Shown piece by piece: positions 8,270 to 19,173 of a stretch of DNA of 64,000 bases. Where the stretch lies: assembly GCF_011050055.1 (NCBI RefSeq), contig NZ_DRGM01000145.1, forward strand, positions 1-64,000, given 5' to 3'. The position numbers were made by a program, and so were the translations under genes. A model generated the notes under the pieces. That model did no database searches. It had not been told where the DNA came from and saw only the letters and a list, made by a program, of their open reading frames with translations. The DNA comes from Pseudoalteromonas prydzensis. Lineage in GTDB: Bacteria; Pseudomonadota; Gammaproteobacteria; Enterobacterales; Alteromonadaceae. How positions within the stretch are numbered: the first letter of the stretch is position 1; every line of letters starts with the position of its first letter.

Positions 8270-9255
8270 TTTTTTTCTCGTCTAGTAAAGCGCTCAGCGA
8301 TCCCACTGGAGCTTTCGGTTAACAACCCTGTATCGTTGTCAGTAAAAGCGACATCAAGCACCACCGCCGATTTTGGTTTGCTGCCTTCGCGCGGGGTGAC
8401 ACGCCAACTTTGAATTTGTTCACCTGTAGCTAATTGCCATAAATCAACTAAGCGGTTAGGTGAGCCTGTTGCCAGCAATGTGCCTGCGTCATTAAAGCGT
8501 ACCGCAGTGAAAATTCTCTGGCGGGCAATATACTGCAGTTTACTAACAAGATCACCTGTTGTCAGCTGCCATACATGTGCTTGTGCCATACTGTCTGCGG
8601 TAAATGCATAGCGACCTTGTGGATCAAGTGCCACTTGAGTCACTCTGGTGGGGTGATTAAAGCGATGGATCACTTGCCCTGTACGAGTGTCCCAAAAGTA
8701 GGCGGCATAATCGTTAGAGCCACTGAGGGCAAAGTGCCCATTAGGGGATAAATCGACCACGTTAATTTTTTCTTGGTGACCAAGGAACTCTATGCGCCTA
8801 CCGGTTTCTAACTCGAGGTAAACAACCACGCCATCGCTGCGGCCATACAAAACGCTGCGACCTTGGTTGCTAATAGCGATATCTCGAATGGTGGCGGTTT
8901 TGATTTTGTAATAGCCGGTATTTTTACCGCTAGCAATATCCCAAACTGCAAAAGTGGTTTTTTCTGCGGTGACAGCATGGCTATTGTCATACGCAATGGC
9001 GACAGTGTGGACTAAGCTATCTTGAGCTCGCTGCTGAAACCATTGGTATTTTAGTACTTGCTGTTGATTATCCCACAGGGCGACCCCATGGTGTATGGAT
9101 GAGATCAGGCTGTATTTGCCATCATGGGATACCGCTGAGGCAAACGCACCTCTAGCTGCATGCTCATAGCTTGCAGTCGCTTGGTCTTTTTGTTCTGAGC
9201 AGGCAATTAGTAAGGTGCAGCACAGAAGATACAAAAAAGTACGAAATATCGACAT
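8266..9255 (-). CDS. WD40-repeat lipoprotein
   Basis: A 329-residue protein with a lipoprotein signal peptide (lipobox LIAC, Cys at about residue 19). At least five or six WD40-type blades follow, with recognisable GH/D...W endings such as DLSPNGHFALSGSNDYAAYFWD and FNDAGTLLATGSPNRLVDLW. It is expected to be a beta-propeller tethered to a membrane facing the periplasm, likely a protein-binding scaffold. It is translationally coupled to slyX by a 4-bp overlap, with no known functional link. Confidence 0.85.
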   Translation of the reverse strand: MSIFRTFLYLLCCTLLIACSEQKDQATASYEHAARGAFASAVSHDGKYSLISSIHHGVALWDNQQQVLKYQWFQQRAQDSLVHTVAIAYDNSHAVTAEKTTFAVWDIASGKNTGYYKIKTATIRDIAISNQGRSVLYGRSDGVVVYLELETGRRIEFLGHQEKINVVDLSPNGHFALSGSNDYAAYFWDTRTGQVIHRFNHPTRVTQVALDPQGRYAFTADSMAQAHVWQLTTGDLVSKLQYIARQRIFTAVRFNDAGTLLATGSPNRLVDLWQLATGEQIQSWRVTPREGSKPKSAVVLDVAFTDNDTGLLTESSSGIAERFTRREKK

Positions 9256-9456
9256 ATTACAGGTATTTCCCCTTAACTCTTAGTGATTGAGAGGTTAGAC
9301 TAGGGCACGTTAGACGCCAAGGTTGTTTATCTAATAACTTGAAAGTGAGCGGTAGCTTACAATCAGAAATTAGATAAGTAGCCTATCACGGGCCGTTAAT
9401 CATTAACTAGTAATAATACAATAAATGACATCTGCAAAGTGTGTCGGAGATTTAAA

Positions 9457-10209
9457 ATGAAAAAGACGATTAAATTGTCATTGATTGCAGCGTCAGTTTT
9501 TGCGCTAACAGCTTGTAATCAAGAAGCAAAACAAGAACAAGCACCTGTAACGCTGGATACTGAAGCACAACAACAAGCATACGGTATTGGTGCATCTGTT
9601 GGTAACTTTTTAAATAAAGATTTAGCTGACAAAAAAGAGCTAGGTATTGAGCTTGACCAAGCACTATTAATTCGTGGTTTTGAAGATGCCCTTGCTGGTG
9701 ATGCAAAAATTGACGAAGAAAAAATTCGTGAAGTATTAACTGCATTAGATACATCAGTGCGTACTAAACAAGAAGCACACGCTAAAGTTGAAGCTGAAAA
9801 GAGCCAAGCTGCAGGTGTTAAATACTTAGCAGATAACGCTAACAAAGAAGGCGTTACAGTAACTGAATCTGGCCTACAGTATGAAGTGATCACCCAAGGT
9901 GATGGCGAAAAACCAGTCGCTACCGATGTAGTAAAAGTACATTACAAAGGTACTTTATTGGACGGCACTGAATTTGACAGCTCTTATTCACGTAACGAGC
10001 CAACAACTTTCCCACTTAACCGCGTAATCGCTGGTTGGACTGAAGGTTTACAACTTATGCCTGTTGGCTCTAAGTACAAGTTCACTATTCCTGCTGAGCT
10101 TGCTTACGGCGACCGTGACTTAGGTAAAATTCCAGCTAACTCAACGCTTGTTTTTGAAGTAGAACTACTTGAAATTCAAGACGAAGAGAAGTCAGCTGCT
10201 GCAGAGTAA
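9457..10209 (+). CDS. fkpA: FKBP-type peptidyl-prolyl isomerase FkpA
   Basis: A 250-residue periplasmic prolyl isomerase and chaperone. The signal peptide ends in a lipobox-like LTAC (about residue 20), so it may be lipid-anchored. A helical FKBP N-terminal dimerisation domain (about 35-125) precedes the FKBP catalytic domain (about 145-245, with VHYKGTLLDGTEFDSS and IPANSTLVFEVELL). The start at 9457 has GGAG upstream and yields a clean signal peptide, while an in-frame ATG at 9439 does not. The gene ends in a strong terminator. slyX nearby matches the enterobacterial order. Confidence 0.92.
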   Translation: MKKTIKLSLIAASVFALTACNQEAKQEQAPVTLDTEAQQQAYGIGASVGNFLNKDLADKKELGIELDQALLIRGFEDALAGDAKIDEEKIREVLTALDTSVRTKQEAHAKVEAEKSQAAGVKYLADNANKEGVTVTESGLQYEVITQGDGEKPVATDVVKVHYKGTLLDGTEFDSSYSRNEPTTFPLNRVIAGWTEGLQLMPVGSKYKFTIPAELAYGDRDLGKIPANSTLVFEVELLEIQDEEKSAAAE

Positions 10210-10226
10210 TTAGTTATTCTGTATTG

Positions 10227-10253
10227 AAAAGGGGCTAATTAGCCCCTTTTTTG
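10227..10253 (+). terminator. Terminator of fkpA
   Basis: Perfect stem GGGGCTAATTAGCCCC (10231-10246), with A-run before and T6 after. Confidence 0.9.
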
Positions 10254-10263
10254 TTGCTAAATT

Positions 10264-10543
10264 TTAGCTGAAGGCGGCTTCTTTTATAATCAGTGTACCG
10301 GCATCAGCATTAAGCTCAATTTGGATGCTGATCGGCAAAATAAATGGTCGTTTGAGATGACCAATCATCACGCTTCGGTAGGCAGGAATAGTCTGCGGTT
10401 TAATGTAATCTGCAAAAATTTCAGCAAGTGTTAATGAGCCATAGCCATTTCCTGGACTGCAATCGTTACAGTCACCAAAAACAACCCCTCCAGTGCACCC
10501 ATTAGTTTTAAAGTGCTAAGCATGCGGTCAATCCGACAAGGCT
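10264..10543 (-). pseudogene. Remnant of an S66 family LD-carboxypeptidase (MccF/LdcA-like)
   Basis: The minus strand from about 10490 to 10264 encodes an open C-terminal piece: GVVFGDCNDCSPGNGYG, then SLTLAEIFADYIKP, AYRSVMIGHLKRPFILP and ending ADAGTLIIKEAAFS. This is the recognisable end of S66 serine carboxypeptidases, with the DC and GH motifs around the catalytic His. Upstream the homology continues in a different frame (RIDRMLSTLKLMGALEG, 10537-10487), so there is a frameshift in the GGAGGGG run near 10485. Stops follow further upstream, and the N-terminal two thirds, including the Ser nucleophile, is missing. Confidence 0.75.
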
Positions 10544-10676
10544 ATCATTACATTATCGAAATATAAGTTTCATTTTTTTTGGTTTGGCTAGGAATATTTA
10601 ATTTATTTTTGAATCAACAGCAGTGAAAAAGTAAACAAGGAGCAGGGCTCCTTGCTATATCATCAATGTGGCTTAT

Positions 10677-11144
10677 CTAGGTATGATTAGAATACAAATT
10701 ATCGATTAATTCATCTTCTAGCTCAAAGCGCAGCTCAAGTGCTTCGCCAAGTTTTGATAAGTCATCATCAAAATCATTGAGTAAATCTTCTTTGTCCACT
10801 TCTGCATATTTATCATTAAAATCAAGTGCAGTATCGGTAGTTTCTGAAATTCGTGGATAAAGTTCACTTGCTAGCTGTTGGCTGTGAGGGCCTTTTTGCT
10901 CACATGCTTTGGCAATGTCGTCATACACTTCAAAGTGCCCAGCAGATAAGTAGTCCATCAAAATTTGGCAAAAATTTTGGATCTGTAATTGATCTGGTAA
11001 AGCGTGGTCTTTTTTATCATACGGTGAAAAGCCAGCAATACGACAATATAAGACTAACAGTTCTTGACGTTCTGTCAGCCATTTGTCGATAACGGTGTGG
11101 CTACCACCCCATTTTTGTTGAGCTTTTTCCAAACGCGTCAGCAT
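10677..11144 (-). CDS. rsd: Regulator of sigma D, Rsd/AlgQ family
   Basis: A 155-residue helical protein matching Rsd/AlgQ, which binds the housekeeping sigma factor in stationary phase. Family features are ERQELLVLYCRIAGFSP, FCQILMDYLSAGHFEVYDDI and an acidic C-terminus. The start at 11144 is preferred over the ATG two codons upstream because AAGGAG then sits seven bases away. hemE lies just beyond, divergent, as near rsd in other gammaproteobacteria (nudC is absent). The upstream 11290-11455 region holds a promoter and terminator that could be a separate RNA or an rsd leader attenuator. Confidence 0.88.
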   Translation of the reverse strand: MLTRLEKAQQKWGGSHTVIDKWLTERQELLVLYCRIAGFSPYDKKDHALPDQLQIQNFCQILMDYLSAGHFEVYDDIAKACEQKGPHSQQLASELYPRISETTDTALDFNDKYAEVDKEDLLNDFDDDLSKLGEALELRFELEDELIDNLYSNHT

Positions 11145-11292
11145 TATCATTCTCCTTAGCTGGGTTGGTTTCCTCTATAACAATGAAATATGCAGTAAAG
11201 ATCAACACATTTTTTAAATAATTTAGTAATAAAAGATTAATGTATTGATATATAGCTAGTTATGATTACTACAAGGCAATTGTTTTAGGCAA

Positions 11293-11419
11293 GAAAAAAC
11301 CACCATAAATGGTGGTTTAATTTCTTTTCCATGACCTGTTTAAACAAGCTTTCTTATTGTTATGGGAAGATTTTTATTTTTGTTGTTATATAATTTTTTA
11401 TTGTTTTTATTGTTAACGC
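11293..11419 (-). ncRNA. Candidate Hfq-binding small RNA or terminated rsd leader
   Basis: A minus-strand unit of about 127 nt with its own promoter (11427-11455) and terminator (11294-11318). The predicted RNA is A-rich and mostly unstructured and carries four exact AAnAAnAA motifs (11414-11407, 11405-11398, 11387-11380, 11361-11354), the kind bound by the distal face of Hfq and found in CrcZ-type decoy RNAs. A CU-rich UCUUCCC that could pair with ribosome sites lies at 11370-11364. It points toward rsd, so premature termination of an rsd leader is the alternative. Confidence 0.5.
11294..11318 (-). terminator. Terminator between candidate RNA and rsd
   Basis: Stem AAACCACC / GGTGGTTT with a 6-nt loop. 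The T6 run lies on the minus-strand side (11299-11294), so it is oriented to stop leftward transcription. It lies 150 bp before rsd and far from any gene that needs it. Confidence 0.8.
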
Positions 11420-11426
11420 GGGACAA

Positions 11427-11455
11427 GTTATACCAAGCTTTTTACAATGTTGCAA
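11427..11455 (-). promoter_or_regulatory. Sigma-70-like promoter of the candidate RNA
   Basis: -35 TTGCAA (11455-11450), 17-bp spacer, -10 TATAAC (11432-11427), predicting a start near 11419. Confidence 0.55.
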
Positions 11456-11628
11456 ACATATTAATGAAAAAATTCAAATGTTACTGTTTGTTGCTTGGTT
11501 TTTAAGCGAAAAATAAAACTCATGATCTATATCTATCCAAGCGCGTTTTGCTGTTATTGCGATAGAGCGCTGTGCGATATGGTGATACAATCTGCGCAAT
11601 TTCATAACAGCTTTAGGATCTCTTACGC
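11456..11628. other. hemE upstream region
   Basis: This is the rest of the 484-bp gap between rsd and hemE. It holds no convincing gene. The hemE ribosome site AGGATC lies just before the ATG and a TACAAT -10-like hexamer about 40 bp upstream, without a clear -35. Confidence 0.4.
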
Positions 11629-12693
11629 ATGAGCGAATTAAAAAACGACCGTTATTTACGTGCATTACAAAAACAACCTGTTGATGTAACTCCGGTATGG
11701 ATGATGCGCCAAGCAGGGCGCTATTTACCAGAATACCGTGCAACACGTGCACAAGCGGGCGATTTTATGAGCCTGTGTAAAAATGCTGAGCTAGCGTGCG
11801 AAGTGACACTACAGCCACTGCGTCGTTATCCATTAGACGCTGCTATTTTATTTAGTGACATTTTAACCATCCCTGATGCGATGGGCTTAGGCTTGTACTT
11901 TGAAACGGGTGAGGGTCCTAAATTTGAACGGCCAATCTCATCGTTAGCCGATGTGAAAAAGATTCCAAAGCTTGATCCAACAGACGAGCTTGGCTATGTA
12001 ATGAATGCTGTGAGCACTATACGCCGTGAGCTGAAAGGTGAAGTGCCGCTAATTGGTTTTTCGGGCTCTCCGTGGACACTCGCTACTTACATGGTTGAAG
12101 GTGGTAGCAGCAAGGTATTTGGTAAAATAAAAAAAATGGCATTTGCAGAGCCGCAAACATTGCATTTATTGCTCGATAAATTAGCTGATTCAGTGATCGA
12201 CTACTTAAATGCCCAAATTAAAGCCGGTGCGCAGTCTCTGATGATATTTGACTCTTGGGGTGGTGTATTAAGCCCGCGTGATTACAACGAGTTTTCATTG
12301 CAATACATGCACAAGATTGTAGATGGCTTAATTCGTGAATACGATGGCCGTAAAGTGCCTGTAACACTGTTTACTAAAAATGGCGGTCAATGGATAGAAG
12401 CGATTGCAGCAACAGGCTGTGATGCAGTAGGCCTCGATTGGACCATTAATATTGGCGATGCTAAACGTCGTGTTGGTGATAAAGTGGCACTGCAAGGCAA
12501 TATGGATCCGTCAATGCTACATGGCACACCTGATCGTATTCGCCAAGAGGTCGCAACAATTTTAGAAGATTTCGGCACTGGTAATGGCCATGTATTTAAC
12601 TTAGGCCATGGTATTACGCCAGATGTAGACCCTGAAAACGCAGGCGTATTTATCAACGCAGTGCATGAGTTAAGTGCGAAATATCATAAGTAA
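11629..12693 (+). CDS. hemE: Uroporphyrinogen decarboxylase
   Basis: A 354-residue cytoplasmic enzyme that converts uroporphyrinogen III to coproporphyrinogen III in heme synthesis. Both family signatures are present: [16 protein letters not shown] (near residue 21) and [17 protein letters not shown] (near 143), plus the catalytic Asp in [12 protein letters not shown]. Length is typical. It is monocistronic and convergent with sthA, sharing a bidirectional terminator. Confidence 0.97.
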   Translation: MSELKNDRYLRALQKQPVDVTPVWMMRQAGRYLPEYRATRAQAGDFMSLCKNAELACEVTLQPLRRYPLDAAILFSDILTIPDAMGLGLYFETGEGPKFERPISSLADVKKIPKLDPTDELGYVMNAVSTIRRELKGEVPLIGFSGSPWTLATYMVEGGSSKVFGKIKKMAFAEPQTLHLLLDKLADSVIDYLNAQIKAGAQSLMIFDSWGGVLSPRDYNEFSLQYMHKIVDGLIREYDGRKVPVTLFTKNGGQWIEAIAATGCDAVGLDWTINIGDAKRRVGDKVALQGNMDPSMLHGTPDRIRQEVATILEDFGTGNGHVFNLGHGITPDVDPENAGVFINAVHELSAKYHK

Positions 12694-12720
12694 TTAATTT
12701 GCTTTATACATGAACATTAA

Positions 12721-12750
12721 AAAAGCCCGCTTAATGTAAGCGGGCTTTTT
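12721..12750. terminator. Bidirectional terminator hemE / sthA
   Basis: A 13-bp perfect stem AAAAGCCCGCTTA / TAAGCGGGCTTTT with a 3-nt loop and T/A runs on both sides, serving the two convergent genes. Confidence 0.92.
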
Positions 12751-12769
12751 GCGACTTGCTATTTACTTG

Positions 12770-14203
12770 TTACTTAAACAAGCGATTTAAACCATTTAAC
12801 GCCGCAACACGGTAGGCCTCAGCCATGGTTGGGTAGTTAAAGGTGGTATTTACAAAGTAATCAATATTATTGCCGCCATTTTTTTGTTCCATAATGGCTT
12901 GGCCAATGTGCACGATTTCCGAGGCACGCTCACCAAAGCAATGTACACCCAGTACTTCCTTGGTTTCAGTGTGGAATAATATTTTTAAACTACCGACTTC
13001 GGTACCGGCAATCTGTGCTCGCGCTAAATGTTTAAATTGAGCTCTGCCGACTTCATAAGGGATTTTAGCCGCAGTAAGTTGTTGTTCGGTTTTACCCACA
13101 GAGCTCATTTCAGGAATGGTATAAATACCCGCTGGAATATCAATAATTAGCTTTTCATCGCAGTTACCAGATGCAATCGCATCGGCGGCAATACGGCCTT
13201 GGTCAAATGCTGCGCTGGCAAGGCTTGGGTAGCCAATGACATCACCGACGGCATAAATGTTATCGACCTCAGTTTGGTAAGTTTCATTAACTTTTAACTG
13301 CCCGCGGCCATCGGCTTTTAAATCAACCGCTGCAAGGTTAAGTCCGTCAGTGTTGCCGGTGCGACCATTGGCAAATAAAATACAGTCAGCTTTTACGCGC
13401 TTACCCGATTTTAAATGCATGACCACACAATCATCACGGGTTTCAATGCGGTCAAATTCTTCGTTATGACGAATTACAATACCGCTATTCCAAAAGTGAT
13501 AGCTTAACGCATCTGAGATTTCAGCATCCATAAAAGCTAATAAGCGGTCGCGAGTATTTACTAAATCTACCTTTGCGCCTAAACCCTTAAAGATCGAAGC
13601 GTATTCACAGCCAATTACACCTGCACCATAAATTAAAACGCGATGAGGGTCATGCTCTAGCCCTAAAATAGTATCGCTGTCGTAAATGCGTGAATGGGTA
13701 AAGTCGACTTCAGGTGGACGATAAGGGCGAGAACCAGTAGCAATAACAATGGTTTTAGCAGTTAGTCGTTCGGTTGAACCATCAAGACGTTTAATTTCAA
13801 TCGTGTGCTTATCAACAAAGCTGGCATCACCTTGAAACATATGAATGCGGTTACGGTCGTAAAAGCTACTGCGTAAATTTGATTGCTTAGAAATAACCGA
13901 GCTGGCGTGGCGCAAAATATCAGGAAACGTTAACCGACTAGGGCGCTCACCGACATTAAACAATGGGTTTGCTTTGTATTCTATATAGCGGCTAACAGAG
14001 TGACGTAGTGCTTTTGAAGGGATAGTACCCCAATGTACGCAACCACCACCAACGGCAGCTTGGCGTTCGATAACGGCCACTTTTTTGTTACTTTTAGACA
14101 GGTTCATGGCGGTACCTTCACCGCCAGGACCTGTGCCTATAATAATTGCATCATACTGAAATGATGGTTGTTCTTGCTTTACTTGTTGTTTGGCCACAGC
14201 CAC
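12770..14203 (-). CDS. sthA: Soluble pyridine nucleotide transhydrogenase
   Basis: A 477-residue FAD flavoprotein that transfers hydride between NADPH and NAD in the cytoplasm. It shows the FAD-binding GTGPGGEG (near 22), [17 protein letters not shown], the NAD(P)-binding [13 protein letters not shown] (near 184) and the FAD Asp in [14 protein letters not shown]. Like other SthA it keeps only one Cys of the disulfide found in lipoamide dehydrogenase-type relatives. It begins 7 bp after the desaturase stop, so the two are almost surely co-transcribed under the FabR-type operator. Confidence 0.95.
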   Translation of the reverse strand: MAVAKQQVKQEQPSFQYDAIIIGTGPGGEGTAMNLSKSNKKVAVIERQAAVGGGCVHWGTIPSKALRHSVSRYIEYKANPLFNVGERPSRLTFPDILRHASSVISKQSNLRSSFYDRNRIHMFQGDASFVDKHTIEIKRLDGSTERLTAKTIVIATGSRPYRPPEVDFTHSRIYDSDTILGLEHDPHRVLIYGAGVIGCEYASIFKGLGAKVDLVNTRDRLLAFMDAEISDALSYHFWNSGIVIRHNEEFDRIETRDDCVVMHLKSGKRVKADCILFANGRTGNTDGLNLAAVDLKADGRGQLKVNETYQTEVDNIYAVGDVIGYPSLASAAFDQGRIAADAIASGNCDEKLIIDIPAGIYTIPEMSSVGKTEQQLTAAKIPYEVGRAQFKHLARAQIAGTEVGSLKILFHTETKEVLGVHCFGERASEIVHIGQAIMEQKNGGNNIDYFVNTTFNYPTMAEAYRVAALNGLNRLFK

Positions 14204-14210
14204 TCCTACA

Positions 14211-15344
14211 TTAACTAAAAGAGGCTTTTAATAACCTCGCATTGAGTGCAAGCCACGCCTGTTTTTGGTTTTCCCAGGCCGCTTCCAACTCATGATATTG
14301 TGTCATTAAAGCTGATTTTTCGCATTGTTGCAGCATGTTATTCTTTTTAACTTCTAATACTTGCTTTTTTAGTGCGCAATAGTGCTGTAGCTTTTTCAGC
14401 AATAAATCGTACTCTTGCTGCAATAATGTAAGCTTATCTTGCGCTAAAGGCAATTTAGCTAAACGGTTTTGCGTTCTATTCATTAACGTTTCGGCTTTAG
14501 CTTTTTCGATGCGTTCAACCGGCGTACGTTTTAATTTTTTAGCAAGACCAACAGCCGCAAAAGCGCGGATCATCCATTTTGTTGGATCATAATGAAACCA
14601 TTTTATGCCATTGCGATAGTCACTGGCAAAAATATGGTGAAAGTTATGGTAACCCTCGCCATAAGTAAATAAGGCTAGAACCCCGTTATCACGGGCAGTA
14701 TTTTTTTCAGTATAAGGACGAGATCCCCAGATATGTGCCACAGAATTGATAAAGAAGGTGAAATGCTGACTCAATACCAAACGTAATAATCCGGCTAATA
14801 ACAGCATAGCCAATACATCACCAATCATTAAGCCAAGTACAAGTGGAATACCAATATTAGTTGCTAATACTAATTTCATATAATGGCGGTGTTGCCACAT
14901 CACTATTTTATTGCGTTGTAAATCACGGCAATTAGAGTAATCACTATAGCTGTCGCCTTGGTAATCACGCAGCATCCAGCCGATATGGCTATACCAAAAG
15001 CCATTGGTTGCTGCGTAAGGGTCTTTTACTGGATCATCAACTTGACCATGATGAACACGGTGATCGCTACTCCAATGCAGCGCACTATTTTGCAGCGCAA
15101 AGGCACCGCCTAACGCGAAAATAAACTCAACCACTGGGTGAGCATCATAGGTTTTATGTGCCCAAAGACGATGATAGCCTGCGGTAATCGACATACCGGC
15201 ATAAAACATACAAGCAATGAATGCTAGCCAATGGCTGCTGGTAAAGCCATGGGTAAATCCATACCAAGGCACTAATGTGGCTGCTGCCAAAAAGGTAATG
15301 CTAAAAAATAGGACGTTGGTCCAAATAATTGGTGGTTTTTTCAT
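14211..15344 (-). CDS. Acyl-CoA / fatty acid desaturase with coiled-coil tail
   Basis: A membrane-bound di-iron desaturase, probably delta-9 on acyl-CoA or phospholipid chains. The histidine boxes are complete: H58RLWAH63, H95RVHH99 and H233NFHH237. There are about four transmembrane segments (9-26, 38-57, 72-90, 160-192). Residues ~275-377 form an unusual Leu/Lys/Gln-rich helical extension that looks like a coiled coil, beyond the ~270-residue catalytic core. It is first in an operon with sthA. A FabR-type operator overlaps the predicted start of transcription, and fabR is divergent, consistent with control by the unsaturated fatty acid pool. Confidence 0.93.
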   Translation of the reverse strand: MKKPPIIWTNVLFFSITFLAAATLVPWYGFTHGFTSSHWLAFIACMFYAGMSITAGYHRLWAHKTYDAHPVVEFIFALGGAFALQNSALHWSSDHRVHHGQVDDPVKDPYAATNGFWYSHIGWMLRDYQGDSYSDYSNCRDLQRNKIVMWQHRHYMKLVLATNIGIPLVLGLMIGDVLAMLLLAGLLRLVLSQHFTFFINSVAHIWGSRPYTEKNTARDNGVLALFTYGEGYHNFHHIFASDYRNGIKWFHYDPTKWMIRAFAAVGLAKKLKRTPVERIEKAKAETLMNRTQNRLAKLPLAQDKLTLLQQEYDLLLKKLQHYCALKKQVLEVKKNNMLQQCEKSALMTQYHELEAAWENQKQAWLALNARLLKASFS

Positions 15345-15357
15345 CTTTAAAAATCTG

Positions 15358-15404
15358 AGCGTACACTTGTAAGCTAAAATAATATTTCATTCTCTTGCCG
15401 TCAA
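15358..15404 (-). promoter_or_regulatory. Desaturase-sthA promoter with FabR-type operator
   Basis: Minus-strand promoter: -35 TTGACG (15404-15399), 17-bp spacer, -10 TATTTT (15381-15376). Directly after the -10 lies an imperfect 18-bp palindrome AGCGTACACTTGTAAGCT (15358-15375, two of nine pairs mismatched), resembling the AGCGTACA-type operators known for FabR. It covers about -7 to +11, a position that would block initiation. Confidence 0.7.
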
Positions 15405-15470
15405 GTATTAGACTGGAGAATTAAGATAAAAATCACCATAAATTGATTTAAATTAAATCAGGAGTAGTTC

Positions 15471-16088
15471 ATGTCGGGTGTTCGCGCGCAACAGAAACAA
15501 AAAACACGACAAGCTTTAATTGAAGCGGCATTTAACCAATTGAGCGCCGATCATAGTTTTTCTAATTTAAGTTTACGTGAAGTTGCCCGTGAAGCAGGTA
15601 TAGCACCAACCTCATTTTACCGCCACTTTAAAGACATGAATGAACTCGGTTTAACTATGGTTGACGAAGCTGGCTTAACGCTGCGTCAACTGATGCGTCA
15701 AGCACGTCGCCGTATAGCTAGTGGTGGCAGTATCATTACCACCTCGATTGTTACTTTTATGGAGTTTATTGATAACTCCAGTAATCAATTTAGATTATTA
15801 CTGCGTGAACGTTCCGGTACCTCTAAAGCATTTCGTGCTGCTGTGGCCCGTGAAATTAAACACTTTATTTTAGAGCTTGCCCATTATCTTGAAAGCGAAA
15901 CCCCGTGTGATGCCACTCATGCGTATATTCAAGCAGAGGCTATGGTGACTTTAGTATTTAATGCTGGTGCCGAGGCGCTTGATATTGAAGGCCAACAACG
16001 AGAAGAATTAGTCGAACGTTTAATTTGGCAATTGCGCTATATAACCCGTGGCGCTAGCAATTATGTGCGTGATGGTAATAAAGAGTAA
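15471..16088 (+). CDS. fabR: TetR-family repressor of unsaturated fatty acid synthesis
   Basis: A 205-residue TetR-family regulator matching FabR. The N-terminal HTH (about 12-58) includes [30 protein letters not shown], and an all-helical ligand domain follows. FabR senses the ratio of saturated to unsaturated acyl thioesters and represses unsaturated fatty acid genes. The divergent desaturase-sthA operon with an operator at 15358-15375 is the obvious target. A GGAG ribosome site precedes the ATG. Confidence 0.93.
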   Translation: MSGVRAQQKQKTRQALIEAAFNQLSADHSFSNLSLREVAREAGIAPTSFYRHFKDMNELGLTMVDEAGLTLRQLMRQARRRIASGGSIITTSIVTFMEFIDNSSNQFRLLLRERSGTSKAFRAAVAREIKHFILELAHYLESETPCDATHAYIQAEAMVTLVFNAGAEALDIEGQQREELVERLIWQLRYITRGASNYVRDGNKE

Positions 16089-16216
16089 AAAATAGCAAAG
16101 AGTTAATCTAGGCGAAGGCTGTGAGGTAGCTAGTTTAATAAACTTAAATCACTAAGTTTTTGTATTAATTTATGCTTTAAATTTGAATTTTTGGATTTTT
16201 ATTTCTTTTTGAGGGG

Positions 16217-16245
16217 TTTTTAATTCGCTTTAAAGAAAATATTAT
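16217..16245 (+). promoter_or_regulatory. Possible leu operon promoter
   Basis: -10 TATTAT (16240-16245) with a weak -35 TTTTTA (16217-16222) at 17 bp. It would start a leader of about 220 nt that includes leuL. The rest of 16089-16216 is AT-rich without recognisable features. Confidence 0.35.
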
Positions 16246-16311
16246 GCTTGCATGCACAGTTTTGAAGTGTTAAAAATAGGCCTCACTGAACACACACATT
16301 TAGTAAAGACG

Positions 16312-16380
16312 ATGCAAAATACTCATTTAATTACATTAAAACTAAACCTCTTACTGCTAGTGCACGTGAGCGGGGATTAG
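16312..16380 (+). CDS. leuL: leu operon leader peptide
   Basis: A 22-residue leader peptide rich in Leu (MQNTHLITLKLNLLLLVHVSGD). Seven of 22 residues are Leu, with four in a row encoded by CTC TTA CTG CTA. It lies directly before an intrinsic terminator and leuA. Stalling at the Leu run when leucyl-tRNA is scarce should favour the antiterminator and allow leuABCD transcription. It is functional as a sensor, not as a protein. Confidence 0.9.
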   Translation: MQNTHLITLKLNLLLLVHVSGD

Positions 16381-16433
16381 TGTATTTGCATTAAGTAAAC
16401 ACAAAAAACCCCGCATATTGCGGGGTTTTTTTT
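16370..16433 (+). promoter_or_regulatory. leu operon attenuator
   Basis: The terminator stem AAAAAACCCCGCA / TGCGGGGTTTTTT (16403-16415 with 16419-16431, loop TAT) continues into a T run. A competing antiterminator is visible: GCGGGG at the end of leuL (16370-16375) can pair with CCCCGC (16409-16414), supported by an inner GTGT / ACAC helix. Leu codons at 16348-16359 are placed to switch between the forms. Confidence 0.85.
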
Positions 16434-16471
16434 ATCTCGCATCCAGGGCAGCAGAGAATTAAGGGCAGATT

Positions 16472-19098
<2,627 letters not shown>

Positions 19099-19124
19099 AA
19101 CGGCACGTATTTAAACAATTATTC

Positions 19125-19150
19125 ACTCGCTGCACCGTCACGCGGCGAGT
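19125..19150 (+). other. Intercistronic hairpin between leuB and leuC
   Basis: Stem ACTCGCTGC / GCGGCGAGT with one G-U pair and an 8-nt loop, in the 75-bp spacer. No T run follows, so it is more likely an RNA-processing or stability element than a terminator. Confidence 0.45.
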
Positions 19151-19173
19151 CAAACAAATTAGGGGATCAGCAA

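Noticed and set aside
11294..11339. Fifteen-codon ORF (MEKKLNHHLWWFFLA) across the terminator upstream of rsd, as an attenuator leader peptide
   Set aside because: The His-His and Trp-Trp pairs come from the palindromic stem itself, no proper ribosome site precedes it, and no alternative pairing is evident.
11474..11752. 92-residue minus-strand ORF overlapping the hemE start
   Set aside because: Half of it is antisense to the conserved hemE N-terminus and it has no recognisable features.
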